From Clostridia bacterium (GTDB lineage Bacteria; Bacillota; Clostridia; Oscillospirales; Acutalibacteraceae): a DNA stretch of 39,403 bases. The notes beneath the pieces are model-generated. The model saw nothing but the letters and a program-made list of their open reading frames with translations, had not been told where the DNA came from and searched no databases. The position numbers and the translations under genes were made by a program. Shown here one piece after another: positions 23,870 to 32,961 of this stretch (its first letter is position 1; each line of letters opens with the position of its first letter). The stretch lies in NCBI GenBank assembly GCA_017623315.1, contig JAGAPJ010000077.1:1-39403 (forward strand), in the 5' to 3' direction.

Positions 23870-26443
23870 ATGGCTAAACAAGAAGTAGTATATTGGCCCA
23901 GTAGTGAAGAAACTAAAATTCTTCCTGTTGAAATTACCGATGAAGTTAAGCAAAGTATGCTTCAATATTCAATGTCGGTACTTGTGGGACGTGCATTACC
24001 CGACGTGCGTGACGGCTTAAAGCCTGTTCACCGCCGTATTCTTTACACAATGTTTGAAAACGGCTTAACACCTGAAAGCAAATACCGTAAGTGTGCCGAT
24101 ACCGTTGGTACCGTACTTGGTAGATACCATCCTCACGGTGACGCCAGCGTTTACGACGCTATGGTACGTATGGCACAGGATTTTTCGCTCCGTTACCCCT
24201 TAATTGACGGTCACGGTAACTTTGGTAATATTGACGGTTATCCCGCCGCTGCTTACCGTTATACCGAATCTAAAATGAACCGCTTATCCTACAGTATGCT
24301 TGACGATATTAAAAAGGATACTGTTGATATGCTTCCAAACTATGACGACCGTTTACTTGAACCTGAGGTTTTACCCGTTCGTTTCCCACAATTATTGGTA
24401 AACGGCTCAAGCGGTATTGCCGTTGGTATGGCGACTGAAATTCCGCCACACAATCTTGGTGAAGTAATTGACGCTATGTGTTGCCTTATTGACAACCCCG
24501 ATGCTGATTTACCCGAGCTTTGTGAGCATATAAAGGGACCTGACTTTCCCACAGGCGGTATTATTATGGGAAGAAGCGGTATTCGTGCCGCTTACGCTAC
24601 AGGGCGAGGTAAGATTGTTGTTCGCGGTAAGGCTGAAATTGAGGAAACCAAGAACGGTAAATTCCGTATAATTATTACCGAAATTCCTTATAAGGTACGT
24701 AAAAAGGACCTTGTTAAGCATATTTATGACCTTGCGGCTGAAAAGAAAATTGAAGGTATTGATGACGTAGTTGACTATTCTTCAAACCGTGACGGCGGTA
24801 TGCGTATTGTTGTTGACATTAAGAAAGACGCTAATCCACAGGTTGTACTTAACAAAATTTATAAAAATACCGCTTTACAAACCACATTTGGTGCAATTTT
24901 ACTTGCAATTGTAAACGGAAAGCCACAAATTTTGACTTTAAAGGAAATGCTTCAAAACAGCATTGACTTTCAGTATGAAATTATTCGCCGCCTTACTGAG
25001 TTTGACCGCAAAAAAGCGGCTGAACGTGCCCACATTTTAGAGGGCTTAAAGGTTGCGCTTGATTTTATTGACGAGGTTATTGCAATTATTAGAAGCAGTA
25101 AGACTATTGCCGAAAGTAAGGAAGCATTAACCGAACGCTTTGGGCTCGATGATATTCAGACCACTGCTATCGTTCAAATGCAACTTGGTAAATTGGCAGG
25201 TCTTGAAAAACAAAAAATTCTTGATGAACTTAAGGAAAAACTTGACTTTATTAAAGAATGTGATGCTATTTTAGCATCTAGGGAAAGAATTTTGGATATA
25301 GTTAAAACTGAAAGCCTTAATCTTCGTGATAAGTATTCAGACGACCGCCGTACCGAAATTTCCGACGTTTTAGGCGAGGTTGACATTGAAGACCTTATTC
25401 CCGAAGAGGAATGTGTGCTTACAAAAACCGTTAACGGTTATATTAAGCGCTTGCCCGCTGACACATATAACGTGCAAAACCGTGGCGGCCGCGGTATTAC
25501 AGGTATGACCACCCGTGAGGATGATATTGTTGAAAATATGTTTGTATGCTCATCCCACGACTATGTAATGCTGTTTAGTAACCTTGGCCGTATGTATCGC
25601 ATTAAGGCATACGAAATTCCCGAAGGAAGTCGTACCTCAAAGGGTATGAATATGGTAAATATAGTACCGCTTATGCCAGGTGAAAAAATTACCGTTATTT
25701 TACCCGCAAGTGAATTGGACGAGGAAAAATATATTGCAATGGTTACCAAGAAGGGTACAATAAAGCGTACTAAGGTAGCAGAATTCCGCAATACTCGTAA
25801 GAGTGGTATTATAGCCATTTCTATTGATGAGGATGACGAATTGGCATTTGTAAGAATGACCGACGGCAACCAAAACCTGTTTGTTGCAACCAAAAACGGT
25901 CTTGCAATTCAGTTTAAGGAAACCGACGTGCGTGCAATGGGCCGTAATGCCCGTGGTGTTCGTGCAATTAGCATGCGCCAAGGCGACGAGGTTGTAGATA
26001 TGGCGGTAACCGCCCTGGATACCAAGCTTCTTACTATTACCGAAACTGGCTATGGACGTATCAGTCCTATCAGTGATTACCGTATTCAGTCACGCGGCGG
26101 TAAGGGTCTCACCAACTACCGTACCGAAAAATACGGTGCTGTTGCGGCAACTATACCTGTAACAGGTGAAGAAGACATCATTATGATTGCTTCAAATGGT
26201 ATTGTTATACGTATTTTTGCGGGTGATATTTCAACCTTTGGCAGACCTGCAAAGGGTGTTCGCGTAATGCGCGTGGCTGAGGGTGAAAAGATTTTGTCGG
26301 TTGGTCTTGCTGAGCACAACGAAGCCGAGGTTAACGACAAGCCTGAGGAAGCTGATGCCGACGCAGGTGAAGTTGATACCGCCGCTTTAGAAGCTGAAAA
26401 CCGCCAAGCTGACGAGGAAGTTATTGAAACTGAGGAAAATTAA
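23870..26443 (+). CDS. gyrA: DNA gyrase subunit A
   Basis: 857 residues. Catalytic Tyr lies in AAAYRYTESKM. The quinolone-determining region reads HPHGDASVYDAM, with Ala92 where most sensitive gyrases have Ser or Thr and Ser93 next to it. The segment IDGYPAAAYRYTE differs from the common DGDSAAAMRYTE. The GyrA box that allows DNA wrapping reads QNRGGRG, with Asn at the usual basic position 2, so it is gyrase rather than ParC. The tail is acidic. GGAAAGGAGAGAGAAAA precedes the ATG. Confidence 0.98.
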   Translation: MAKQEVVYWPSSEETKILPVEITDEVKQSMLQYSMSVLVGRALPDVRDGLKPVHRRILYTMFENGLTPESKYRKCADTVGTVLGRYHPHGDASVYDAMVRMAQDFSLRYPLIDGHGNFGNIDGYPAAAYRYTESKMNRLSYSMLDDIKKDTVDMLPNYDDRLLEPEVLPVRFPQLLVNGSSGIAVGMATEIPPHNLGEVIDAMCCLIDNPDADLPELCEHIKGPDFPTGGIIMGRSGIRAAYATGRGKIVVRGKAEIEETKNGKFRIIITEIPYKVRKKDLVKHIYDLAAEKKIEGIDDVVDYSSNRDGGMRIVVDIKKDANPQVVLNKIYKNTALQTTFGAILLAIVNGKPQILTLKEMLQNSIDFQYEIIRRLTEFDRKKAAERAHILEGLKVALDFIDEVIAIIRSSKTIAESKEALTERFGLDDIQTTAIVQMQLGKLAGLEKQKILDELKEKLDFIKECDAILASRERILDIVKTESLNLRDKYSDDRRTEISDVLGEVDIEDLIPEEECVLTKTVNGYIKRLPADTYNVQNRGGRGITGMTTREDDIVENMFVCSSHDYVMLFSNLGRMYRIKAYEIPEGSRTSKGMNMVNIVPLMPGEKITVILPASELDEEKYIAMVTKKGTIKRTKVAEFRNTRKSGIIAISIDEDDELAFVRMTDGNQNLFVATKNGLAIQFKETDVRAMGRNARGVRAISMRQGDEVVDMAVTALDTKLLTITETGYGRISPISDYRIQSRGGKGLTNYRTEKYGAVAATIPVTGEEDIIMIASNGIVIRIFAGDISTFGRPAKGVRVMRVAEGEKILSVGLAEHNEAEVNDKPEEADADAGEVDTAALEAENRQADEEVIETEEN

Positions 26444-26454
26444 TTGCGGTAAAA

Positions 26455-26486
26455 GCCACCGCCTAAAAAACGGTGGCAAATTTTCC
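26455..26486 (+). terminator. Terminator of the gyrBA unit
   Basis: GCCACCG (26455-26461) pairs with CGGTGGC (26471-26477), followed by AAATTTT. A short stem with weak T-run. Confidence 0.65.
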
Positions 26487-26506
26487 AAAAAAGGTGATTT
26501 TTTATA

Positions 26507-27649
26507 ATGAAATGTCCGCATTGTGATTTTGAAAGGGAAGTACCCTTTAAATTTTGCCCAATGTGCGGTGTAAAAGCGGTTAGTGATGAAATTATTGAGG
26601 AAAATAATTCTAATAATATACCACAAACCGAAAAAAACATAGTTAAGCCACAGGTTGTAAACTACGTTAAGCGTATTCCGTACGGTTTTACCGAAAAAAC
26701 CTATAAGGAACGTAAGGAAATTAAAAAGCTGGCACGTTTAAGCTCATTTTCGTTTATATGCATTGAATTTATTTCAAGCATTGCAATTTATATTGTGCTT
26801 TACAGTCTTTTGGCGTTTGGCTTTACGTACGATAAGGCAGTAAATTTTATTGAAGACCCGTATTTTACACAGTTTTTTCAAATTACGGTGTCAAGCCTTA
26901 TGTTTATAGTTCCATTTACCTTAATTTATAAAATATTTGGCTATAAAATAAGCAATATTATTGATTTTAACCTGCCAAAAACTAAAAGCTGGTTTCCAAT
27001 TGTTTTAATGGGCATTGGCTTTTGTTCCTTTGCAAATATAGCAACGGGTATTGCCTCAAGTTTTTTTGAAAGCTTTGGCATTAATTACGAGGTTGATTTT
27101 GGTGAAAACCCACAGGGTATTATTGGTATAACACTGTCAATTCTTGCAACGGCGATTGTACCTGCTTTGGTTGAAGAATTTGCCTGTCGTGGAGTTGTTA
27201 TGGGCAGTTTAAGGAAGTACGGCGATGGCTTTGCAGTGCTTGTATCGGCAATTATGTTCGGTCTTATTCACGGCAACTTCCAGCAAATACCCTTTGCCTT
27301 TATGGTTGGGCTTATTTTAGGCTTTGTTACGGTTAAATGTAATTCAATTTGGCCCGCTGTTTTAATACATTTTTATAATAATTTCTCATCGGTTATATTT
27401 GATTATGTATTTTACGGTATGGCAATTGAGCTTCAAAACGTAATTTATACAATTTATCTTGCAGTTTGCCTGTTTATTGGTATTTTGGGTGTGCTTTTAT
27501 TAAGAAACAACACTGAAATATTTAAATTTGAACCTGCAAACACCGAATCAAGTGAAGGTAAAAAATATAAGTGGTATTTTTTAACCGAAACCACAATTTT
27601 TGTTATTTTAATTTGCATAGTTAATTCTTTGCAATATTTTAAAAAATAA
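26507..27649 (+). CDS. CPBP-family intramembrane metalloprotease with N-terminal zinc ribbon
   Basis: 380 residues. Cys3, 6, 17 and 20 form a small zinc ribbon, followed by a polar linker and about eight membrane helices. The protease motifs are present: EExxxR in VEEFACRGVV, FxxxH in FGLIHGN and HxxxN in HFYNN. CPBP (Abi) proteases resemble the eukaryotic Rce1 prenyl protease; bacterial roles include bacteriocin immunity and maturation of small peptides. No bacteriocin gene is nearby. GGTGATTTTTTATA precedes the ATG. Two related membrane proteins follow on the same strand. Confidence 0.88.
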   Translation: MKCPHCDFEREVPFKFCPMCGVKAVSDEIIEENNSNNIPQTEKNIVKPQVVNYVKRIPYGFTEKTYKERKEIKKLARLSSFSFICIEFISSIAIYIVLYSLLAFGFTYDKAVNFIEDPYFTQFFQITVSSLMFIVPFTLIYKIFGYKISNIIDFNLPKTKSWFPIVLMGIGFCSFANIATGIASSFFESFGINYEVDFGENPQGIIGITLSILATAIVPALVEEFACRGVVMGSLRKYGDGFAVLVSAIMFGLIHGNFQQIPFAFMVGLILGFVTVKCNSIWPAVLIHFYNNFSSVIFDYVFYGMAIELQNVIYTIYLAVCLFIGILGVLLLRNNTEIFKFEPANTESSEGKKYKWYFLTETTIFVILICIVNSLQYFKK

Positions 27650-27669
27650 ATTTAGAAGGGGAGGTTTTT

Positions 27670-28338
27670 ATGCGAATTTCAACATTGTTACCTTTAACTA
27701 TACCCGAAGAAGAAGCAGAAATTCTTGCTTCAGAAGCTTTTTTAAGCGGAATATTAATATTTTTACTTATATTTTTATTCTTTACGTTGATATTTGCTGT
27801 TGTTACCGTTATTTTTCAAGGCATTGGTATTATGAAAATGCACGAAAAGCTTGGTCTTAAAAACGGTTGGATGGCTTTTGTACCTTTTTTAAATGCTTAT
27901 GCAATTGGTAAGGTTGCCGAACAGTACATAAAAGCCGACGGTAAAAAATCGGCAAAGTTTTCGGTTATATTGGTTGTTGCCAATTCAATTTACTTCTTAA
28001 TTTCTATGGTTTCATTGTTTTTTAATATTTTTATGACCGTTGCTGAAGAAATGGCAGTATCACCCGAAGCAATTTTAACCGTTTCGGCTATTAGCTTGGT
28101 TTTTGCCTTTTTTGAATTAACCTTTTCTTGTGCTTATATGGTTGTTAGCTACGTTGCATGGTGGCGTGTATATGCTATTTTCAGTAACAAAAATGCAACA
28201 CTTTATTTAATTCTTTCAATCTTTGTGTCGGTTGTGCATCCCTTCCTTGTGTTTGCTATCAGAAACAACGACCCAGTAAACGTGGAAATTAAGGTAGAAG
28301 AAATTCCTGAGGTTGCTGTAACAACAGAAGAAAATTAA
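27670..28338 (+). CDS. Tetraspan membrane protein, paralogue A, function unknown
   Basis: 222 residues. One helix near 25-53, then a short basic/aromatic stretch (MKMHEKLGLKNGWMAFVPFL) and YAIGKVAEQY, three more helices, a WRVYAIF motif and a final FLVFAIRNNDP before an acidic tail. I know similar clostridial proteins only as uncharacterised (DUF5684-like). A second copy lies at 28676. GGGGAGGTTTTT precedes the ATG. Gap to the CPBP protease is 20 bases, so probably one transcript. Its TAA stop is inside the end of a dispersed repeat. Confidence 0.75.
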   Translation: MRISTLLPLTIPEEEAEILASEAFLSGILIFLLIFLFFTLIFAVVTVIFQGIGIMKMHEKLGLKNGWMAFVPFLNAYAIGKVAEQYIKADGKKSAKFSVILVVANSIYFLISMVSLFFNIFMTVAEEMAVSPEAILTVSAISLVFAFFELTFSCAYMVVSYVAWWRVYAIFSNKNATLYLILSIFVSVVHPFLVFAIRNNDPVNVEIKVEEIPEVAVTTEEN

Positions 28339-28584
28339 ATTGGGGTTTATCTAATTCATAATGCGTAATTATAGAATGATTTTAATTGAAATATCACGTA
28401 GGGACAGGCGTCCTCGACTGTCCGTTAATCTTTAAATAAAATCAATATTTATTGTAGTAATCAATAAATATTAAATTGCGTATTAAAAATTAAAATACAT
28501 ATCTAATCGCGCTTTTTGCGGACAGTCGAGGACGCCTGTCCCTACAATGTGCCTTCAATTTAACTAACCGATAAACTATAATTT
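28337..28584. repeat. Dispersed repeat between the two paralogous membrane genes
   Basis: Left end AAATTGGGGTTTATC (28337-28351) starts inside the TAA stop of the upstream gene; right end CGATAAACTATAATTT (28569-28584). Two inverted 27-bp cores at 28398-28424 and 28519-28545, starting GTAGGGACAGGCGTCC, are nearly the same as the two inside the RAYT gene. Together with the flanking hairpin this fills the 28339-28675 gap; nothing coding is seen. Confidence 0.8.
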
Positions 28585-28614
28585 GAAATAATATTAAATT
28601 TCCGTTGTTTATGC

Positions 28615-28636
28615 GGTTGCACACACAGGTGCGACC
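28615..28636. repeat. Short palindrome, relative of the repeat cores
   Basis: GGTTGCAC pairs with GTGCGACC (one G-T) around ACACAG, followed by TTACGA. It resembles a half-core of the GGGCGAAC type seen at 15423. Confidence 0.5.
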
Positions 28637-28675
28637 TTACGATATTACATATTTAAATTTTTAAGGAGTGATTTT

Positions 28676-29332
28676 ATGTTAAATTTATTAAGCACTATGG
28701 CTGATACGTCACCTAATATGTCAGATGAAGTTTCATTAGTAGTTCTTCTTGTTGTTTATGGCATAATTTTTGGCGGTTTGTTTGCAGTTTTGTTTGTGTA
28801 TTGGTTATTTAAAGCAATTGCAATTTTTAAAATGAGCAAAAAATTAAATATTAATATGCCATGGCTTAGCTTTGTACCTTACTGCCTACCCTTTGCTTAT
28901 GGACGTATTGCTGAAATGTATAACAAAAATCATTTCAAAAAGCCGATTAAGTATTCAATTTTACTTTTAATACTTCAGTTTGTGCCAGGCTTTTTAGTAT
29001 TTATACTTTATTTCTTTTTATTTGCAATTGTTTTTGCAGCAGCGGCATTAATGAATATTCCGGGAATGGAAGTTATAGCTGTTATTTTAATTTTATTATT
29101 CTATTTTATTTTCTTTGCTGTAGCGATGGCTATTGCATTTTTTGTAAATTTGTTTAATTACCTTGCTTGCTGGAACGTGTTTGCAATTTTCGGCGGGGAA
29201 AAGAACGTCCTTTTATTTATAGCTTCAATAACAATTGGCATCGAGCCGTTTGTACTTTTCGCCCTTCGCAACAAAGAACCACAAAATTTAAGGGAAGAAT
29301 TTGTTGTTCCTGAAATTGTGGAAGAAAATTAA
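28676..29332 (+). CDS. Tetraspan membrane protein, paralogue B, function unknown
   Basis: 218 residues with the same plan as the gene at 27670: FKMSKKLNINMPWLSFVPY, AYGRIAEMY, then WNVFAIFGG and FVLFALRNKEP, with an acidic tail ending EEN in both. Matching blocks are aligned without gaps at the key aromatics, so the pair arose by duplication, but overall identity looks low. AAGGAGTGATTTT precedes the ATG. It too is followed directly by a dispersed repeat starting at its stop codon. Confidence 0.75.
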   Translation: MLNLLSTMADTSPNMSDEVSLVVLLVVYGIIFGGLFAVLFVYWLFKAIAIFKMSKKLNINMPWLSFVPYCLPFAYGRIAEMYNKNHFKKPIKYSILLLILQFVPGFLVFILYFFLFAIVFAAAALMNIPGMEVIAVILILLFYFIFFAVAMAIAFFVNLFNYLACWNVFAIFGGEKNVLLFIASITIGIEPFVLFALRNKEPQNLREEFVVPEIVEEN

Positions 29333-29477
29333 ATTTAGGTTTATAGCACAGACTATATTTTCATTTTGTAGGGACAGGCCTCCCGGACTGTCCGTTTATT
29401 AAGGCAAATTCCTAACGGGCAGTCGAGGACGCCTGCCCCTACGAATCCTTAATTAAGTCCCCTACAAACTATAATCT
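29331..29477. repeat. Dispersed repeat after paralogue B
   Basis: Starts within the TAA stop (29330-29332) with AAATTTAGGTTTATAG and ends ACAAACTATAATCT. Two inverted cores: 29368-29394 and 29416-29442. It is a more diverged copy of the element at 28337. Confidence 0.7.
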
Positions 29478-29488
29478 AAAATAATATT

Positions 29489-29529
29489 AAAGCGGTAGAA
29501 ACTAAATAAATATTTTCTACCGCTTTTTT
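29489..29529 (+). terminator. Terminator just upstream of tadA
   Basis: A 13-bp perfect stem (29489-29501 with 29514-29526), 12-base loop, T-run. It ends before the tadA ribosome binding site, so it separates tadA from upstream transcription or acts as an attenuator for tadA. Confidence 0.82.
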
Positions 29530-29540
29530 TAGGTGATAAA

Positions 29541-29981
29541 ATGAACAAGGAATTTATGAAGCTGGCAATCTTAGAAGCTGAAAAAGCCGCGCAAAAGGGC
29601 GAGGTGCCTGTTGGAGCTGTTATCGTAAAAAACGGCGACGTTATTGCAACGGGTCACAACCTGCGTGAAGAAAAGAAAAATGCATTATCACACGCTGAAA
29701 TTGAAGCAATTAATGTCGCTTGTCAAAAGCTTGGCAGTTGGCGGCTTGACGACTGTGAATTATACGTTACCCTTGAGCCTTGCCCAATGTGCACGGGTGC
29801 AATTATTAACGCAAGAATTAAAACCGTAATTTTTGGTGCCTATGACAGCAAAATGGGTTGTATGGACAGCGTTATAAATTTATGTGATTATCCCTTTAAC
29901 CACCGCCCCGAAATTTACGGCGGTATTATGGAAGATGACTGCCTTGCAGTTTTGCAAAAATTCTTTAAAAAACTGCGTTAA
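29541..29981 (+). CDS. tadA: tRNA-specific adenosine-34 deaminase
   Basis: 146 residues. Zinc site: His51 and Glu53 in HAEIEAI, Cys81 and Cys84 in PCPMCTGAII. It converts adenosine to inosine at the wobble base of tRNA-Arg(ACG). The DSKMGCMDSVINL segment after the zinc site is typical of TadA rather than other cytidine deaminases. GGTGATAAA precedes the ATG. No clear promoter is visible in the short gap after the terminator. Confidence 0.95.
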   Translation: MNKEFMKLAILEAEKAAQKGEVPVGAVIVKNGDVIATGHNLREEKKNALSHAEIEAINVACQKLGSWRLDDCELYVTLEPCPMCTGAIINARIKTVIFGAYDSKMGCMDSVINLCDYPFNHRPEIYGGIMEDDCLAVLQKFFKKLR

Positions 29982-30063
29982 AAACCGCCCTTTAACAGCC
30001 AATAGAAATTATTAAAATGACCTAATACACGTTTTTAAAAAACTGAAAGGCTGTGAAACAGGG

Positions 30064-31596
30064 TTATTTTATTAGTTTTTTTACCGATTTTTTAGGTATA
30101 ATTTCAAGATAGATAAGAATGCCCACATATAATATAATCGCTACACCTGTTAAAAATATTATGTAAACTAAATTATTTTGAATATTTAATAGCCTTAAAG
30201 CTGTGCTTATTATAAAACAAACCGAAAAAGCCGTGGTTAAAGGCAATAATAAATCGGTAAAAATTAAAATTTTTGCTTTGCTTATTTTTATAAGTCTACC
30301 CACGTTTAAAAGGCAGGTATAAAGGTTTGAAAAATACATTATTAAAATAAATCCATTTATCCCCATTTTAGGTAAAATTATTAAAATTAATAAAAGCCTA
30401 ATTGCAGAATCGCTAACGGCGGTTTTAAAGGTGAAGGACTGTTGGTCAAGCCCTTTTAAAATTCCGTCGCATATACTGTCAAGGTACATTAGCGGCACTA
30501 TTGGGGACAGCGCTTTTATTAAATAGCCGACGTCACCGCTTTTATAAATTAAAATACCAATTTTTTCACCTCCAACAAAGAAAACCGAACCGCACAGCAT
30601 ACCGCAAATTAGGGTTAGCTTTATAATTTTTTCGGTGGCGGATTTTATTGCATTTCGGTTTTGGTGGGTGACCGCCTCGCTTATTTCGGGTATAAGCAGA
30701 GTTGAAACTGAATTTAGTATAGCCGATGGGAAAAACAGTATTGGCAACGCCATACCTTTTATCATACCAAACTGCGAAAGTGCATTTTGAGTGGAAAGTC
30801 TAAATTTTGCTAAATTTTTGGGTACTAAAATATTTTCGCCCGTGCGAAGCAGCGAATTTAAGTACCTTCCGCTTGTAATTGGAAGTGATATATGGATTAT
30901 ATTTCCTAAAAGCCCCTCTATTTTTTCTGCCTTTTGTCCTTTTAGTGTTCTTGTTTCGACAATATACGACAACAAAAGCAATAAAAAGCCAAAAGCCTCG
31001 GCCAAGGCGTCACCTAAAATTATGCCAAAGCAACACGCCGCAATGCCTTTAGAGTAAAATAAATTAATAAAACCAACAATTATAATAATTCGCGCTGTTT
31101 GTTCAATTATTTGACCGACAGAATTCGGCAAAATTTTACGTTTTGCAATAAAATATCCCCTTAAAACTGAAGATGCGCCAATAAAGGGAAGTGAAAGCGG
31201 TAAAATTTTAAGGGATATTATCGTACGGCTGTCCCCTAAAATTTTATTTCCTATAAAGTCTGCGCTGAAAATAATGATAATAGCCGAAATGGTCGCAATA
31301 ATAAGGGTAAGCAGTAGAGAACTAAACAAAATTCGTTTGCAGTTTTGCTGTTTTTCCTTGGCAATTTCTTCGGCACAAAGGCGGGTAACTGCGGTGGAAA
31401 TTCCGCTTGTGGCAAAGGTTGACGCCAAAACGTAAAACGAAAATATAACCTGATAAAGCCCAATGCCCTCGCTTCCGATTTTGCCCGACAACCAAACCTT
31501 GAAAATTATGCCGGCAAACCTTAACAAAAGTGAAGTTGCGGTTAAAATGGCGGCATTTTTAATAAAAACACCCTTTTTAATAAAGCATCGCCCCAA
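30064..31596 (-). CDS. Polysaccharide flippase, SpoVB/MurJ-like (MOP superfamily)
   Basis: About 510 residues and some 14 membrane helices. FIKNAAILTATSLLLRFAG at the start, SGISTAVTRLCAEEIAKEK and RGYFIAKRKILPNSVGQIIEQ are the marks of the SpoVB group, which moves lipid-linked wall precursors during cortex synthesis; ordinary MurJ cannot be excluded. The start is uncertain: the longest frame begins at a TTG (31596) with no good ribosome binding site, no in-frame ATG lies near, and an ATT at 31563 sits five bases after AAGGGTG. Coordinates use the TTG. Convergent with tadA. Confidence 0.85.
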   Translation of the reverse strand: MGRCFIKKGVFIKNAAILTATSLLLRFAGIIFKVWLSGKIGSEGIGLYQVIFSFYVLASTFATSGISTAVTRLCAEEIAKEKQQNCKRILFSSLLLTLIIATISAIIIIFSADFIGNKILGDSRTIISLKILPLSLPFIGASSVLRGYFIAKRKILPNSVGQIIEQTARIIIIVGFINLFYSKGIAACCFGIILGDALAEAFGFLLLLLSYIVETRTLKGQKAEKIEGLLGNIIHISLPITSGRYLNSLLRTGENILVPKNLAKFRLSTQNALSQFGMIKGMALPILFFPSAILNSVSTLLIPEISEAVTHQNRNAIKSATEKIIKLTLICGMLCGSVFFVGGEKIGILIYKSGDVGYLIKALSPIVPLMYLDSICDGILKGLDQQSFTFKTAVSDSAIRLLLILIILPKMGINGFILIMYFSNLYTCLLNVGRLIKISKAKILIFTDLLLPLTTAFSVCFIISTALRLLNIQNNLVYIIFLTGVAIILYVGILIYLEIIPKKSVKKLIK

Positions 31597-31644
31597 AAAA
31601 TAATTATATATAATTGTATGACTGCACCGCTTTATTAATGAGTA

Positions 31645-31673
31645 TTGAAAAAATTGTTATTTTTTAGTATAAT
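31645..31673 (+). promoter_or_regulatory. Sigma-A promoter of rarA
   Basis: TTGAAA (31645-31650), 17 bases, TATAAT (31668-31673), about 20 bases before the rarA start codon. Confidence 0.75.
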
Positions 31674-31696
31674 ATAATTTAAAGGAGTGTGATAAC

Positions 31697-32956
31697 ATGG
31701 CTTCACCCTTAGCGGACAAGCTCCGCCCCACTAAAATAGAAGAGGTTTTTGGTCAAAAGCATATTTTGGCTGACGGCAAGGTGCTTAGGCGCATTATTGA
31801 TTCAAAGCAAATACCAAACCTTATATTTTACGGGCCGTCGGGCGTGGGTAAAACCACAGTTGCTAATATAATTGCCGAAAATTGCGGTAAAAAGCTTTGT
31901 TATCTTAACGCTACCACCGCTTCAACCGCCGATATTAAGGAAATTATTTCAACCATCGGCACCTTTGAAAGCAGCAACGGTATTTTACTTTATCTTGATG
32001 AAATTCAGTATTTTAATAAAAAGCAACAGCAAATTTTGCTTTCATACATTGAAAACGGCGATATTACCTTAATTGCATCTACCACCGAAAATCCGTTTTT
32101 TTACGTTTATAATGCAATAATAAGCCGTTCTACAGTTTTTGAATTTAAAACCCTTTCACGTGAAGATATTATGGGGGTTATAAACCGTGGTATAAGGCTT
32201 ATCAGCGAAGAAAAGGGTAAGCCTATTAACATTAGTGAGGATGCAGTTAAAAAAATTGCCACCTCGGCTAATGGTGACGTTCGAAAATCGCTTAATACCC
32301 TTGAACTTTGCCTTGTAACCGCTGAAACAAGCAGGGATATTACGGTTAGTGACGATTTACTTGAAGAAATATTGGCTTCAAATTCGGTAAGATATGACCG
32401 CGAAGGCGATCAGCATTACGATATTATTTCGGCTTATCAAAAATCAATGCGTGGCTCTGACCCTGATGCCGCAATTTATTACCTTGGCAGGCTTTTAGCG
32501 GCGGGTGATTTACCAAGCGCCTGCAGGCGACTGCTTGTTTGCGCTAACGAGGACGTAGGTCTTGCTTATCCGCAAATTATTCCCATTGTAAAGGCGGCGG
32601 TTGATACCGCAATGATGGTGGGACTTCCTGAAGCACGGTTACCCTTAGCTAATGCGGTAATTTTGGTGGCAACCTCGCCCAAATCGGTTACCGCACATGA
32701 TGCTATAAATGCTGCAATGGCTGACATTGAACGGGGAATTGGCGGCGATATTCCGCGACATTTACAAAATAAACACTTCGACGGCGAGGATGCCGAAATT
32801 GTTGGTCAGCATTATAAATATCCACACAACTTTAAAGGACATTATGTAAACCAACAATACCTGCCTGACGAAATTAAAAATAAGAAATATTATAATTTCG
32901 GGGATAATAAGTTTGAGCAAAGCTCGAAGGAATATTGGGACAAAATTAAGAGGTGA
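31697..32956 (+). CDS. rarA: Replication-associated recombination protein A (RarA/MgsA)
   Basis: 419 residues. AAA+ ATPase related to clamp loaders: LADKLRPTKIEEVFGQKHIL opening, Walker A GPSGVGKT (46-53), Walker B LLYLDEIQ, sensor 1 IASTTENP, then the RarA-only C-terminal part (ANEDVGLAYPQI, KYPHNFKGHYVNQQYLPDEI). It acts at stalled forks. AAAGGAGTGTGATAAC precedes the ATG. Its stop overlaps the region where the first PH-domain gene begins. Confidence 0.96.
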   Translation: MASPLADKLRPTKIEEVFGQKHILADGKVLRRIIDSKQIPNLIFYGPSGVGKTTVANIIAENCGKKLCYLNATTASTADIKEIISTIGTFESSNGILLYLDEIQYFNKKQQQILLSYIENGDITLIASTTENPFFYVYNAIISRSTVFEFKTLSREDIMGVINRGIRLISEEKGKPINISEDAVKKIATSANGDVRKSLNTLELCLVTAETSRDITVSDDLLEEILASNSVRYDREGDQHYDIISAYQKSMRGSDPDAAIYYLGRLLAAGDLPSACRRLLVCANEDVGLAYPQIIPIVKAAVDTAMMVGLPEARLPLANAVILVATSPKSVTAHDAINAAMADIERGIGGDIPRHLQNKHFDGEDAEIVGQHYKYPHNFKGHYVNQQYLPDEIKNKKYYNFGDNKFEQSSKEYWDKIKR

Positions 32957-32961
32957 AAGCT

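Noticed and set aside
28398..28545. CRISPR-like array from repeated cores
   Set aside because: Cores are inverted pairs, not regularly spaced direct repeats with spacers, and no cas genes are present.
29982..30063. SRP RNA after tadA
   Set aside because: The conserved GGTCAGGTCCGGAAGGAAGCA-type apical loop is absent; only a weak ACAGCC/GGCTGT pairing is seen.
32156..32171. A third parS within rarA (TTTCACGTGAAG)
   Set aside because: Only the central part matches the 16-base palindrome; the outer bases differ.
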